Shown in pieces: positions 16,646 to 24,455 of a stretch of 64,000 nucleotides of DNA. The notes beneath the pieces are model-generated. The model did not search any database and was not told where the DNA came from. It worked only from the letters and a program-made list of their open reading frames with translations. The position numbers and the translations under genes are program-made. Origin of the DNA: Nocardioides flavescens. GTDB lineage: Bacteria > Actinomycetota > Actinomycetes > Propionibacteriales > Nocardioidaceae. The stretch is from contig NZ_WUEK01000003.1 of assembly GCF_009823805.1 (NCBI RefSeq), forward strand, positions 62,001-126,000, in the 5' to 3' direction. Each line of letters starts with the position of its first letter. Position 1 is the first letter of the stretch.

Positions 16646-17086
16646 TCAGGCCTTCTGCAGGGCCTTGACCTCGTCGCGCGCGGCGACGACCGCCGCGTGC
16701 TGCTTGCTGACCACCTCGCGGAAGCCCGCGCTGAGGTCCTTGTCGAGCGCCTTCTCGTACTCCTTCACCGCGTGGTCCTCGCCGGTCAGCACGGCCTTGA
16801 GGACGGTGTCCGGGTCGTCACCGGTCAGCGCGTCCTTGAGCGAGATCCAGCCGCGGTGGAACGTCGCGGCGACCGAGCCCGACTCGTCGACGTCCTCGCC
16901 GTACTCGTGGCCCATGGCGACGATCTCGCGGCTGAAGCCAGCGCGCTGCTCGGCGAAGCGCTGGAGGGTGCCGGCCCACGCGGCGTGGTCACCGTCCTTC
17001 ACCTTGTCGGCGGCGCTGGCGTAGCCCTTCTCGCCGTCCTTCAGGGTCTCGACCAGTTCCTTGGCGACGGCGTTGTCGTCGGTCAT
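16646..17086 (-). CDS. four-helix-bundle protein (DUF2383/PA2169-like)
   Basis: A 146-residue soluble, all-helical protein. It opens with AVAKELVETLKDGEKGYASAADKV, the typical first helix of the ferritin-like DUF2383/PA2169 family. The second and third helices (FAEQRAGFSREIVAMGHEYG; GWISLKDALTGDDPDTVLKAVLTGEDHAVKEYEKAL) carry the expected Glu/His pattern. Family members are linked to general stress or envelope response, but no reaction is known. The ATG at 17086 has a strong GAGGAG upstream. It is divergent from the epimerase at 17197. Confidence 0.87.
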   Translation of the reverse strand: MTDDNAVAKELVETLKDGEKGYASAADKVKDGDHAAWAGTLQRFAEQRAGFSREIVAMGHEYGEDVDESGSVAATFHRGWISLKDALTGDDPDTVLKAVLTGEDHAVKEYEKALDKDLSAGFREVVSKQHAAVVAARDEVKALQKA

Positions 17087-17196
17087 CTCGGCTCCTCTGC
17101 CTAGGGGTGCCCCGGAGGATGGGGACACCTGAGCCGTACCCGTTGCGGCGCCGGTGGACTCGGGATCTCGGTGGTGGATCGGGTTACCGCGGATCC

Positions 17197-18108
17197 ATGC
17201 GCATCTTCTTCACCGGCGGCAGCGGCAAGGCCGGCCACCACGTGGCCCCCTACCTCGCGAGCCTCGGTCACCAGGTGACCAACATCGACCGCACCCCGCT
17301 CGGCCACCCGGACGTGCAGGACCTCGAGGTCGACCTCACCGACGCCGGCCAGGTCTGGTCGGCGCTCGCCGCCGTGCCCACGGAGGCGGACTTCGACGAC
17401 CCGGACCTCGACCTCACCCGCGGCTCGGCGTACGACGCGGTGGTGCACTTCGCGGCCATCCCGCGACCGCTCGCCTCCAGCGACCAGACGACCTACGCCA
17501 CCAACGTGCTCGCGCACTACAACGTGCTCGAGGCGGCCACCCGCCTCGGCGTCCGCAAGATCGTCTTCGCCTCCTCCGAGACGACGTACGGCATCTGCTT
17601 CGGCCAGGGCGAGCGCAAGCCGCTCTACGTGCCCGTCGACGAGGAGCACCCGGTCGTGCCGGAGGACTCCTACGCGATGTCCAAGGTGGCGGGCGAGGTG
17701 ACGGCGCACGCCTTCCACGCCCGCACCGGCGCCGACATCTACGGCCTGCGGATCAACAACGTCATCGAGCCCGACGAGTACACCGAGCTGTTCCCGCCGT
17801 TCCTCGAGGACCCGTCGCTGCGCCGGCGCAACCTGTTCGCCTACATCGACACCCGCGACCTCGGCCAGATGGTGCGCCGCTGCCTCGAGACCGACGGGCT
17901 CGGCTACGAGGTCTTCAACGTCGCCAACGCCGACATGTCGGTGGCCGCGACGACCGACGAGGTCATCGCGCGGTTCTACGACGGGGTCGAGGTGCGTCGC
18001 GAGATGGGCCGCGACGAGACGTTCTACAGCATCGAGAAGGCCCGCCGGGTGCTCGGCTACGAGCCCGAGCACTCCTGGCGCGACGTGCTCGACGACCCGG
18101 GCGCCTGA
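17197..18108 (+). CDS. NAD-dependent epimerase/dehydratase family protein
   Basis: The 303-residue extended SDR has the NAD-binding motif FTGGSGKAGHHVAPYL at its N-terminus, a catalytic Ser-Ser-Glu region (VFASSETTYG) and the YxxxK pair in YAMSKVAGEVTAHAF. Its closest look is UDP-sugar 4-epimerase-like or uronate-dehydrogenase-like proteins. The substrate cannot be told. I chose the ATG at 17197 because it puts the nucleotide-binding strand at the N-terminus. Its last 52 bases overlap the 3' end of the convergent TetR gene. Confidence 0.9.
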   Translation: MRIFFTGGSGKAGHHVAPYLASLGHQVTNIDRTPLGHPDVQDLEVDLTDAGQVWSALAAVPTEADFDDPDLDLTRGSAYDAVVHFAAIPRPLASSDQTTYATNVLAHYNVLEAATRLGVRKIVFASSETTYGICFGQGERKPLYVPVDEEHPVVPEDSYAMSKVAGEVTAHAFHARTGADIYGLRINNVIEPDEYTELFPPFLEDPSLRRRNLFAYIDTRDLGQMVRRCLETDGLGYEVFNVANADMSVAATTDEVIARFYDGVEVRREMGRDETFYSIEKARRVLGYEPEHSWRDVLDDPGA

Positions 18109-18701
18109 GGCGCCAGCCCGGTGAGGTGGTCGAGCGCCTCCGACTGGAGCGCGGCCAGACCCCGGGTCTCGTCGGGTCGCAGCCAGCGCTCGAATGCGAC
18201 CCGGAACACGGTCACGCACGACTCCCCGGCCAGGGTCGCGGTGGGCTCGTCGACACCGCGCTCGCGCATCGCCGCCGCGACGCTGCGGGCGAGGCCGGCG
18301 AGCTTCAGCAGCTCACGCTCGCGCAGAGCGGGGTGGGAGGAGATGACGCGGTCGCGACGCCGTGAGTGCTCGCGACGCTCGTCGGGGAAGAACGTCGCTC
18401 CGCCCTCGAGGGCGGCGACGAGCACCGCCCACGGGGAGGCGCCCTGCGGTGCCCCGACCACCGCGTCGACGTACGCCGCCTCGAAGCGGTCGCCGCCGGC
18501 GAAGAGCGCCTCCCGCTTGTCGGCGAAGTGACGGAAGAAGGTGCGCTCGCTGAGCCCCGCGCGGGCCGCCACCTGCGCCGTCGTGGTGTCGTCGAAGCCC
18601 TGCTCGTCGACGAGCTCGAGCGCTGCCGCGGACAGTCGCTCACGCGCCCCCGGCTCCCACCTCGCCACCGGCACACCGTAGCCGATGGCAGGGACTGACA
18701 T
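18057..18701 (-). CDS. TetR-family transcriptional regulator
   Basis: A 214-residue regulator with the N-terminal TetR HTH (AALELVDEQGFDDTTTAQVA then GLSERTFFRHFADKREAL, about residues 27-67) and a helical ligand-binding C-terminus. It is divergent from the SDR gene at 18753. A repeated TCATGAC motif lies in the 51-bp gap, so it likely represses that SDR and itself. The last 52 bases overlap the convergent epimerase gene. A truncated tail ending near residue 196 would avoid the overlap, but no earlier stop exists. Confidence 0.9.
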   Translation of the reverse strand: MSVPAIGYGVPVARWEPGARERLSAAALELVDEQGFDDTTTAQVAARAGLSERTFFRHFADKREALFAGGDRFEAAYVDAVVGAPQGASPWAVLVAALEGGATFFPDERREHSRRRDRVISSHPALRERELLKLAGLARSVAAAMRERGVDEPTATLAGESCVTVFRVAFERWLRPDETRGLAALQSEALDHLTGLAPQAPGSSSTSRQECSGS

Positions 18702-18712
18702 CGGGGTGTAGC

Positions 18713-18730
18713 GTCATGACAGTTCATGAC
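18713..18730. promoter_or_regulatory. candidate TetR operator between TetR and SDR genes
   Basis: GTCATGAC (itself a perfect palindrome) is followed after AGT by TCATGAC, giving two overlapping-scale dyads at 11-bp spacing in the only gap between the divergent genes. It probably covers one or both promoters. Confidence 0.55.
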
Positions 18731-18752
18731 ATCACTGCTCTGGAGGTCCCCC

Positions 18753-19646
18753 ATGCGTGTCTTCGTCACCGGTGCGTCCGGCTGGATCGGCTCGGCCGTC
18801 GTCGACGAGCTCCTCGCTCACGGTCACGACGTGCTCGGTCTCGTCCGCTCCGACGCGGCGGCCCAGTCCCTTGTGGCGAAGGGGGCCCAGGTGCACCGGG
18901 GCGACCTCGACGACCCGCGGTCGCTCGCGGCCGGGGCGGAGGCGGCCGACGCCGTGATCCACCTCGCCAACAAGCACGACTTCGACGACCCTGCTACGTC
19001 CAACCGTGCGGAGCGGGGAGCTGTCGAGGTGCTCGGCGACGCCCTCGTCGGCACGGACCGGCCCCTCTTCGTCGCGTCCGGAGCGGCGGGCCTGGCCACC
19101 GGTCGGCCCGGCGAGGAGACCGACCCCTCGCCCGCGGTGGGCGCCGACTCGCCGCGTGGCGGCAGCGAGAACCTCGCCCTGTCCTACGCCGACCGCGGGG
19201 TGCGGCCCGTCGCGGTGCGGTTCGCCCCCACCGTGCACGGCACGGGCGACCACGGCTTCGTCGCGGCGCTCGTGCGGGCCGCCCGCGAACGCGGCGTCGC
19301 CGGCTACGTCGGCGACGGCAGCCACCGCTGGTCCGCCGTCCACCGCACCGACGCGGCCCGGCTCGTGCGCCTCGCGCTCGAGCAGCCCGGGGCAGGTGTC
19401 GTCGCACACGCCGTGGCCGAGGAGGGCGTGACCACCCGCGAGATCGCCGAGCTGATCGGCGCGGGCCTCGGCCTGCCCGTCGAGGCTGTCGATCCCGACC
19501 GCGCCGTCGAGCACTTCGGCTGGATCGGCCGCTTCTTCGCCCTCGACATGTCGGCGCGCAGCAACCTGACGAGCGAGCGGTACGGCTGGACGCCGACCGG
19601 ACCGACCCTCGCCGACGACCTGCGCTCGGGCGGCTACACGGGCTGA
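18753..19646 (+). CDS. SDR family oxidoreductase (atypical, NAD(P)-binding)
   Basis: The 297-residue protein has the Rossmann motif [21 protein letters not shown] and DLDDP acidic loop of extended/atypical SDRs. The canonical YxxxK is not evident: the equivalent region reads [15 protein letters not shown]. It is probably a NAD(P)H-binding reductase or sensor-like protein of the NAD-dependent epimerase class. The ATG at 18753 has GGAGG seven bases upstream. It is probably controlled by the divergent TetR protein. The last 13 bases overlap the convergent CoA-transferase gene. Confidence 0.88.
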   Translation: MRVFVTGASGWIGSAVVDELLAHGHDVLGLVRSDAAAQSLVAKGAQVHRGDLDDPRSLAAGAEAADAVIHLANKHDFDDPATSNRAERGAVEVLGDALVGTDRPLFVASGAAGLATGRPGEETDPSPAVGADSPRGGSENLALSYADRGVRPVAVRFAPTVHGTGDHGFVAALVRAARERGVAGYVGDGSHRWSAVHRTDAARLVRLALEQPGAGVVAHAVAEEGVTTREIAELIGAGLGLPVEAVDPDRAVEHFGWIGRFFALDMSARSNLTSERYGWTPTGPTLADDLRSGGYTG

Positions 19647-20299
19647 GGATCAGCGCAGGCGCCCTCAGGCGACTCGCGCACCGGCGCGGCGGTGCGCTCG
19701 GCGATGCTCGCGGGGCTCTCGCCGGGCGCGCAGGCGACGAGGACGAAGCCGTCCGGGGTGACGTCGACGACGGCTAGGTCGGTGATCACCCGCGACACCA
19801 CGCCCACGCCGGTCAGGGGCAGGGTGCAGGTCTCCACCAGCTTGGGTGTGCCGTCCTTGGCCACGTGGTCGGTGAGCACGACGATCCGTCGGGTCCCGGC
19901 GACGAGATCCATCGCGCCGCCCATTCCCTTCACCAAGGCGCCGGGCACGGTCCAGTTGGCGAGGTCCCCGTTGGCACCGACCTGCAGCGCGCCGAGGATC
20001 GCGATGTCGACGTGGCCGCCCCGGATCATCGCGAAGCTCTGGGCGGAGTCGAAGATGCTCGCCCCGGGAGCGGCCGTGACCGTCTGCTTGCCGGCGTTGA
20101 TGAGGTCGGCGTCCTCCTCACCCTCGAAGGGGAACGGCCCCATGCCGAGCAGGCCGTTCTCGCTCTGGAAAGAGACGCTGACGCCGTCGGGCACGTGGTT
20201 GGCGACCAGCGTCGGGATGCCGATCCCGAGGTTGACGTAGTCGCCGTCGTTGAGCTCTCGAGCGGCGATGGCCGCCATCTCGTCGCGGGTCCAGGACAT
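19634..20299 (-). CDS. 3-oxoacid CoA-transferase subunit B
   Basis: Beta subunit (221 aa) of a class I CoA-transferase that moves CoA between an acyl donor such as succinyl-CoA and a 3-oxoacid or similar acid. The catalytic glutamate lies in the signature [10 protein letters not shown] near residue 48, the site of the covalent CoA thioester. The N-terminus shows [19 protein letters not shown] and the middle [14 protein letters not shown]. The ATG at 20299 follows subunit A by 13 bp, and it is the last gene of the six-gene operon that starts at 24214. The C-terminus runs 13 bases into the convergent SDR gene. Confidence 0.93.
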   Translation of the reverse strand: MSWTRDEMAAIAARELNDGDYVNLGIGIPTLVANHVPDGVSVSFQSENGLLGMGPFPFEGEEDADLINAGKQTVTAAPGASIFDSAQSFAMIRGGHVDIAILGALQVGANGDLANWTVPGALVKGMGGAMDLVAGTRRIVVLTDHVAKDGTPKLVETCTLPLTGVGVVSRVITDLAVVDVTPDGFVLVACAPGESPASIAERTAAPVRESPEGACADPQPV

Positions 20300-20312
20300 G
20301 GGTGCGTTCTCC

Positions 20313-21023
20313 TCAGGCGGTGGCAGCGGGGACGGGACGCACGGTGCGCTGCTCGATGAGCTTCTCGCGCGGCCGGGCGGTGACGAGGTGGTCGACGAAG
20401 ATCCCGGGGGTGGTGACGAGGTCGGGGTCGATGAACCCGTCGACGACGGTCTCGGCCTCGGCGATCGTGACCCGTCCGCACGTCGCGACGACCGGGTTGA
20501 AGTTGCGCGACGTGAGCCGGTAGGTGAGGTTGCCGGCCGTGTCCGCGCGATGGGCGTGGACGAGCGCGAGGTCGGCAACGATCCCGCGCTCCTGGACGTA
20601 GGCGACACCGTCGAAGTCCGCCGTCGGCTTGCCCTCGGCGACGACGGTGCCGACGCCGGTGCGGGTGTAGAACGCCGGGATGCCGGCACCCCCCGCGCGC
20701 ATCCGCTCGGCGAGCGTGCCCTGGGGGCAGAACTCCACGTCGAGGTCGCCGTCGAGGAACATGCGGGCGAAGAGCTTGTTCTCACCGACGTAGGAGGCGA
20801 CGACCCGCGAGACCTGGCCGCTCTCGAGGAGCAGCCCGAGGCCGGCACCGTCGACCCCCATGTTGTTGGAGACGATGCGCAGGTCGCGGACCCCGCTGTC
20901 GCGCACCGCCTCGATGAGGTCGTGCGGGTTGCCGGACAAGCCGAATCCGCCGACGGCGATGGTCATGCCGTCGCGCAGGACGTCGCCCAGCACGGCGGTG
21001 AGGTCGAGATCGAGTGTGGGCAC
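20313..21023 (-). CDS. 3-oxoacid CoA-transferase subunit A
   Basis: Alpha subunit (236 aa) of the class I CoA-transferase. The glycine loop [17 protein letters not shown] near residues 24-40 and the [16 protein letters not shown] segment are the family signatures, and the [44 protein letters not shown] run is divided in the usual way. It pairs with subunit B directly downstream. In the operon it follows the CitE-like lyase with a 9-bp gap, so it likely activates or releases the pathway's acid intermediate as a CoA ester. Confidence 0.93.
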   Translation of the reverse strand: MPTLDLDLTAVLGDVLRDGMTIAVGGFGLSGNPHDLIEAVRDSGVRDLRIVSNNMGVDGAGLGLLLESGQVSRVVASYVGENKLFARMFLDGDLDVEFCPQGTLAERMRAGGAGIPAFYTRTGVGTVVAEGKPTADFDGVAYVQERGIVADLALVHAHRADTAGNLTYRLTSRNFNPVVATCGRVTIAEAETVVDGFIDPDLVTTPGIFVDHLVTARPREKLIEQRTVRPVPAATA

Positions 21024-21032
21024 GGTGTCTCC

Positions 21033-21881
21033 TCAGGAGTGGGCGCGGGCCAGCAGGGTGCGGGCGAGCGCGACGACGGGGTGGTCGACCATCTGGCCGG
21101 CCAGGACGAAGACGGACACCTCGGTGCCGCCGGTGGCTCCCATTCGCGCTTCGCTGGCGGCGACCACGGCCTCCGCCCACGCGAGCTCCTCCGGGGTGGG
21201 GGCGAAGGCTCGGCGCACGAGCGGCACCTGGTTCGGGTGGATGCACGCCTTCGCGTGGTAGCCCATCGACGAGGCGGTACGCGCCTCGGCGCTCACCCAC
21301 GAGGGGCGGTCGGTGCGGAGCACGGGGGCGTCGACCGCCGCGACCCGGGCGGCGCGGGCGGCGTACCTCACGTGCGTGCGGGCGTGGGCCGAGGCGGGCA
21401 GCAGCTCCCCGTCGGAGTCGTGGGAGGCGAGGCCGCCCAGGTCGACGGCGAGGTCCTCCCCACCCCACATGAGCGCTGAGCACCGGGGTGAGCCGGCGAT
21501 CTCCCGAGCGTCCAGGACGGCATCGGCTGTCTCGCACAGGACGACCAGCTCGACGCCGGGGAGCTGGCTGGCGACCCGGTCGAGGGTGCGCCGGTCGCGG
21601 AGCTTGGGCACCATGACGGTCGTGACGCCGGCGTCGCGGACTGCCGCGGCGTCGTGGGCGAAGTCATCGGATCCTGGCTCGTTGACCCGGACGACGAGCC
21701 GCTCGTCGGGCACCTCGTCGAGCACCGTCCCCAGGGCCCGGCGAGCGTCAGGCTTCGCCGCGGGCTCGACGGCGTTCTCGAGGTCGACGACCACGCCGTC
21801 GGCTCGGGCGGCTGCCGTCGCCCAGCGGTCGGGTCGGTCGCCGGGGACGAAGAGCCACGCCGGACCCGGAGGCAGGGTCAC
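21033..21881 (-). CDS. HpcH/HpaI-CitE family aldolase/lyase
   Basis: A 282-residue TIM-barrel enzyme of the CitE group. The opening RPDRWATAAARADGVVVDLENAVEP matches CitE-type CoA-ester lyases: the VDLEDAV-type strand with Glu near residue 40 binds metal. The Arg in RVNEPGSDDF and the later LMWGGEDLAVDLGG carry other conserved residues. Such enzymes cleave or form C-C bonds in (S)-citramalyl-, malyl- or beta-methylmalyl-CoA. The GTG start overlaps the SDR stop codon by 4 bp. In this operon it is likely the lyase step acting on a hydroxyacyl-CoA intermediate. Confidence 0.9.
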   Translation of the reverse strand: MTLPPGPAWLFVPGDRPDRWATAAARADGVVVDLENAVEPAAKPDARRALGTVLDEVPDERLVVRVNEPGSDDFAHDAAAVRDAGVTTVMVPKLRDRRTLDRVASQLPGVELVVLCETADAVLDAREIAGSPRCSALMWGGEDLAVDLGGLASHDSDGELLPASAHARTHVRYAARAARVAAVDAPVLRTDRPSWVSAEARTASSMGYHAKACIHPNQVPLVRRAFAPTPEELAWAEAVVAASEARMGATGGTEVSVFVLAGQMVDHPVVALARTLLARAHS

Positions 21882-22618
21882 GGTCGTGGGCGGCGTCGTG
21901 GGAACGGCATGCCGCCGACGTTGGCGGTCGCGCCGCCGTCGACGGGCACGACTGCTCCCGACACGTACGTCGAGTCCGGGCCGCACAGGAACGCGACGAC
22001 CGAGGCGACCTCGTCTCTCGTGGCCATGCGTTGCTGGGGCAGCTGCACCTGGGAGTCCTCGGCGAACGCCTCGCGGACCCCGTCCATCATCGCGGTCTCG
22101 GTCGAGCCGGGGCAGACGCAGTTGACGCGGATGCCGTAGCGCGCGTAGTCGACGGCCCACGAGCGGGTGAGCGCGACGATCGCGCCCTTCGACGCGGTGT
22201 AGGCGTCGGCCCAGGTCATCGCGCCGATGCCGGCGACGCTGCCGAGGGTGACGATGGCCCCCGCGTCGCGCAGTCTCGGGTAGAAGGCGCGGACGCTGAG
22301 CATCGTCCCCGTCAGGTTGACGTCGAGGGTCTGGTGCCACGCCCCGAGGTCGAGCCGCTGTGCGGGGCCGTCGTGCGGACGGAGGTTGATGCCCGCCGCG
22401 GTCACCAGGGCATCCACCGGGCCGACCTCGTCGGCGACCGCGAGCTGGGCGGCCTCGTCCGCGACGTCGACGACGTGGTGGTGCGCGCCCTCGGGCCCGG
22501 TCGGCCCCAGGTCCAGCGTGTGCACCGTCCACCCGGCCCGCAACAGGTGCTCTGCGGTGGTCCCGCCGATGCCGGCGCCGCCGCCAGTGACGACGGCGAC
22601 CCGGGTGGTCTCAGGCAC
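21878..22618 (-). CDS. SDR family oxidoreductase (FabG-type)
   Basis: A 246-residue classical SDR. Cofactor motif VVTGGGAGIGGTTAEHLL, catalytic Ser in VTLGSVAGIGAM, catalytic pair in AYTASKGAIVALTRS (YxxxK), and the C-terminal PGSTETAMMDG. It most likely oxidises or reduces a hydroxyacyl intermediate with NAD(P). GTG start at 22618 overlaps the OB-fold gene by 8 bp, and its stop overlaps the CitE-like gene by 4 bp, so translation is tightly coupled within the catabolic operon. Confidence 0.93.
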   Translation of the reverse strand: MPETTRVAVVTGGGAGIGGTTAEHLLRAGWTVHTLDLGPTGPEGAHHHVVDVADEAAQLAVADEVGPVDALVTAAGINLRPHDGPAQRLDLGAWHQTLDVNLTGTMLSVRAFYPRLRDAGAIVTLGSVAGIGAMTWADAYTASKGAIVALTRSWAVDYARYGIRVNCVCPGSTETAMMDGVREAFAEDSQVQLPQQRMATRDEVASVVAFLCGPDSTYVSGAVVPVDGGATANVGGMPFPRRRPRP

Positions 22619-23036
22619 CGGCCGGGGCCTCGTCCAGGGTGAAGACAGGAAGGACGACGTCGGTGCCGGGGACGGTCTCGAAAGCGACGGTCACGCGGGC
22701 ACCGCACTGCACGTTCGCGGCATCCGGACCCACGATGTTGGACATCAACTGCACCCCCTCGTCGAGCCGGACCACCGCGACGACGTACGGCACCCGGTCC
22801 TCGAAGCCACTCGGAGGACCCGCCACCTGCTCGGTCCACGTGTAGACCTCGCCGGTGCCGGCTGCGTCCTGCCAGGTCAGCGCGTCGGAGAGGCAGGTGG
22901 GGCAGAGCCGCTTGGGGTACATCGTGGCGGTGCCGCAGGAGCCGCAGACCTGGAACGTCAGTCGCTCCTCGCGAGCCGCAGCCCAGAAGGGCTCGCTCCA
23001 CGAGGACGGGGTGGGGACGGGTCGAGTGGTGGTCAT
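22611..23036 (-). CDS. Zn-ribbon/OB-fold protein (DUF35 type), thiolase partner
   Basis: The 141-residue protein has a rubredoxin-like zinc ribbon, CGSCG (about residue 31) and CPTC (residue 45), followed by an OB-fold with GEVYTWTEQV and a conserved VPYVVAVVRLDEGVQLMSNI. DUF35 proteins act as obligate partners of thiolase-like aldolases (for example ChsH2 with Ltp2 in steroid degradation). The gene lies between the thiolase-like gene (2-bp gap) and the SDR, which supports a heteromeric complex with the thiolase-like protein. Confidence 0.9.
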   Translation of the reverse strand: MTTTRPVPTPSSWSEPFWAAAREERLTFQVCGSCGTATMYPKRLCPTCLSDALTWQDAAGTGEVYTWTEQVAGPPSGFEDRVPYVVAVVRLDEGVQLMSNIVGPDAANVQCGARVTVAFETVPGTDVVLPVFTLDEAPAGA

Positions 23037-23038
23037 GC

Positions 23039-24214
23039 TCAGCGCTCCTTCGACAGCACGGTGACGTGTGAGTCCATCCAGGTCCCGCCCGAGGCGGTCT
23101 CGACGGCGTTGACGGCGCCCTGGACCTGGCGCTCCCCGGCCTTGCCCATGAGCTGGCGAAAAGCCTCGACGAGCACGGCGATGCCGCCACCGGCGCCGGT
23201 GTGGCCCTGCGAGAGCATGCCGCCGTTCGTCGTCATCGGCATGACCCCCCCGGGGCTGGTGTGGCCGGCTGCTACGAAGGCGCCGGCGCGCTCGCCCCGG
23301 CACAGCCCCAGGGCGTCCATGGCGATGAGTGGGTAGACGGGGTAGGCGTCGTAGCAGGCCGCCACGTGGATGTCGTCGGGACCGAGCCCGGACTCCTCGT
23401 AGGCCACCTTCGCGGCCTCGGGGAAGCCGAGGTGGGCCAGGTCGAGGTCCTGCGACATGGAGTAGTGGGTGACCAGCGAGCCGTGGCCACGCACGTAGAC
23501 GGGTGTCTCGGTGATCTCCTCGGCGTCACTCGCGCTCGCGACGACGTACGCCGCCGCACCGTCGGCCAGCATGTTGCACTCGCGCGAGCGCAGCGGGGTC
23601 GCGACCATCTTGCTCCCGAGCACTTCCTCCATGGTCAGCTCGGAGCGGTACATCGCGTGCGGGTTGAGCATCGCCCACTTGCGCAGGGACACGCAGACCG
23701 CGGCCAGCTCCTCCTCGGTGGTGGCCGTCTCGTACATGTAGCGACGCGAGGTCATCGCCCCGACGGCGTTCATGTTGTGGCCGTAGGGGCGCTCCCACTC
23801 CTCGGAGACCCCGGTGGTCGCGAAGAGGTCGACGCCCCGCTGGGGCGGCAGGGAGCCCACCTTGTCGGAGTGCAGCACCAGCACCCGGCGCGCCGCGCCC
23901 GTGGTCACGAGGGCCTCGGCCACGGCCAGCATGGTGGAGCTGCTGGCGCCTCCGGACATCACCTGCACGTTCATCGTCGCGCCGCGCAGCATCCCGAGCT
24001 CCTCGCAGATGCGGGAGAAGACGAGATCCACGTTGAACTGCGACGAGGCGAGCGCTCCGACCGGCATCACCACGTCGATGTCGCGCGGCGAGAGCCCCGC
24101 GTCGCGCAGCGCGGCCGCCGCACTCAGCACGGCTGCCTCGAGCTCCGAGCGGTCGGGGAACTTGCCGGACGGGACTTCGCCGATCCCGACGACGGCGGCG
24201 GTGGCGCGGCGCAT
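23039..24214 (-). CDS. thiolase-like protein, probable retro-aldolase (Ltp2 type)
   Basis: The 391-residue protein has the thiolase fold outline (IGEVPSGKFP, QVMSGGASSS near residue 85, QGHTGAGG near residue 347). The positions expected to hold the two thiolase cysteines read Ser/Gly: VMSGGASS for the nucleophile, SGGTW near the end for the second. Cysteine-free thiolase-like proteins paired with DUF35 partners, such as Ltp2/ChsH2, catalyse retro-aldol cleavage of CoA esters rather than thiolysis. The downstream DUF35 gene fits that model. It is the first gene of the six-gene operon, under a promoter overlapping a TCGTATG-CA-CGTACGA dyad. Confidence 0.87.
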   Translation of the reverse strand: MRRATAAVVGIGEVPSGKFPDRSELEAAVLSAAAALRDAGLSPRDIDVVMPVGALASSQFNVDLVFSRICEELGMLRGATMNVQVMSGGASSSTMLAVAEALVTTGAARRVLVLHSDKVGSLPPQRGVDLFATTGVSEEWERPYGHNMNAVGAMTSRRYMYETATTEEELAAVCVSLRKWAMLNPHAMYRSELTMEEVLGSKMVATPLRSRECNMLADGAAAYVVASASDAEEITETPVYVRGHGSLVTHYSMSQDLDLAHLGFPEAAKVAYEESGLGPDDIHVAACYDAYPVYPLIAMDALGLCRGERAGAFVAAGHTSPGGVMPMTTNGGMLSQGHTGAGGGIAVLVEAFRQLMGKAGERQVQGAVNAVETASGGTWMDSHVTVLSKER

Positions 24215-24251
24215 GGGCGCTCCTCAGGGTGGAAGGTACTGACGGCGACGG

Positions 24252-24281
24252 ATCGTATGCACGTACGAATAAGCCGGTCAA
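24252..24281 (-). promoter_or_regulatory. promoter of the thiolase operon with overlapping operator
   Basis: Read on the minus strand: -35 TTGACC (24276-24281), an 18-bp spacer, and -10 TACGAT (24252-24257). The dyad TCGTATG-CA-CGTACGA at 24253-24268 lies in the spacer and covers the -10, an ideal place for repression. A near-identical dyad lies at 24384-24399 for the opposite operon. Confidence 0.65.
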
Positions 24282-24352
24282 GACTGTGACGCGAGTCGCG
24301 CCTCGGGCGGTTTTTCGAACAAATGGGACCTCTTAGGCCCGCCATGATGGGT

Positions 24353-24370
24353 TGTGAAGAAATCTTCACA
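24353..24370. promoter_or_regulatory. perfect 18-bp palindrome in the divergent regulatory region
   Basis: TGTGAAGAAATCTTCACA is a perfect dyad, but its half-site spacing of 8 rather than 6 argues against a CRP site. It differs from the two TCGTACG-type operators and may bind a second regulator or mark an activator site of the transport operon. Confidence 0.45.
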
Positions 24371-24383
24371 GAGTCATTGCACG

Positions 24384-24399
24384 CCGTACGTTCGTACGA
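24384..24399 (+). promoter_or_regulatory. operator upstream of the transport operon
   Basis: CCGTACG-TT-CGTACGA, with one mismatch to the symmetric TCGTACG-N2-CGTACGA consensus, occurs 57 bases before the binding-protein start. With the copy at 24253-24268 it brackets the divergent promoters. The TetR-family gene at the end of the transport operon (30760) is the candidate binder. Confidence 0.6.
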
Positions 24400-24455
24400 T
24401 AACTTCCGGGTCGACGTAATCGAGGTCACACTCACACCGTTCTGAAGGAGGGCCC

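Noticed and set aside
24353..24370. CRP-type site in the divergent catabolic promoter
   Set aside because: Half-sites TGTGA and TCACA are separated by 8 bases, not the 6 required for CRP.
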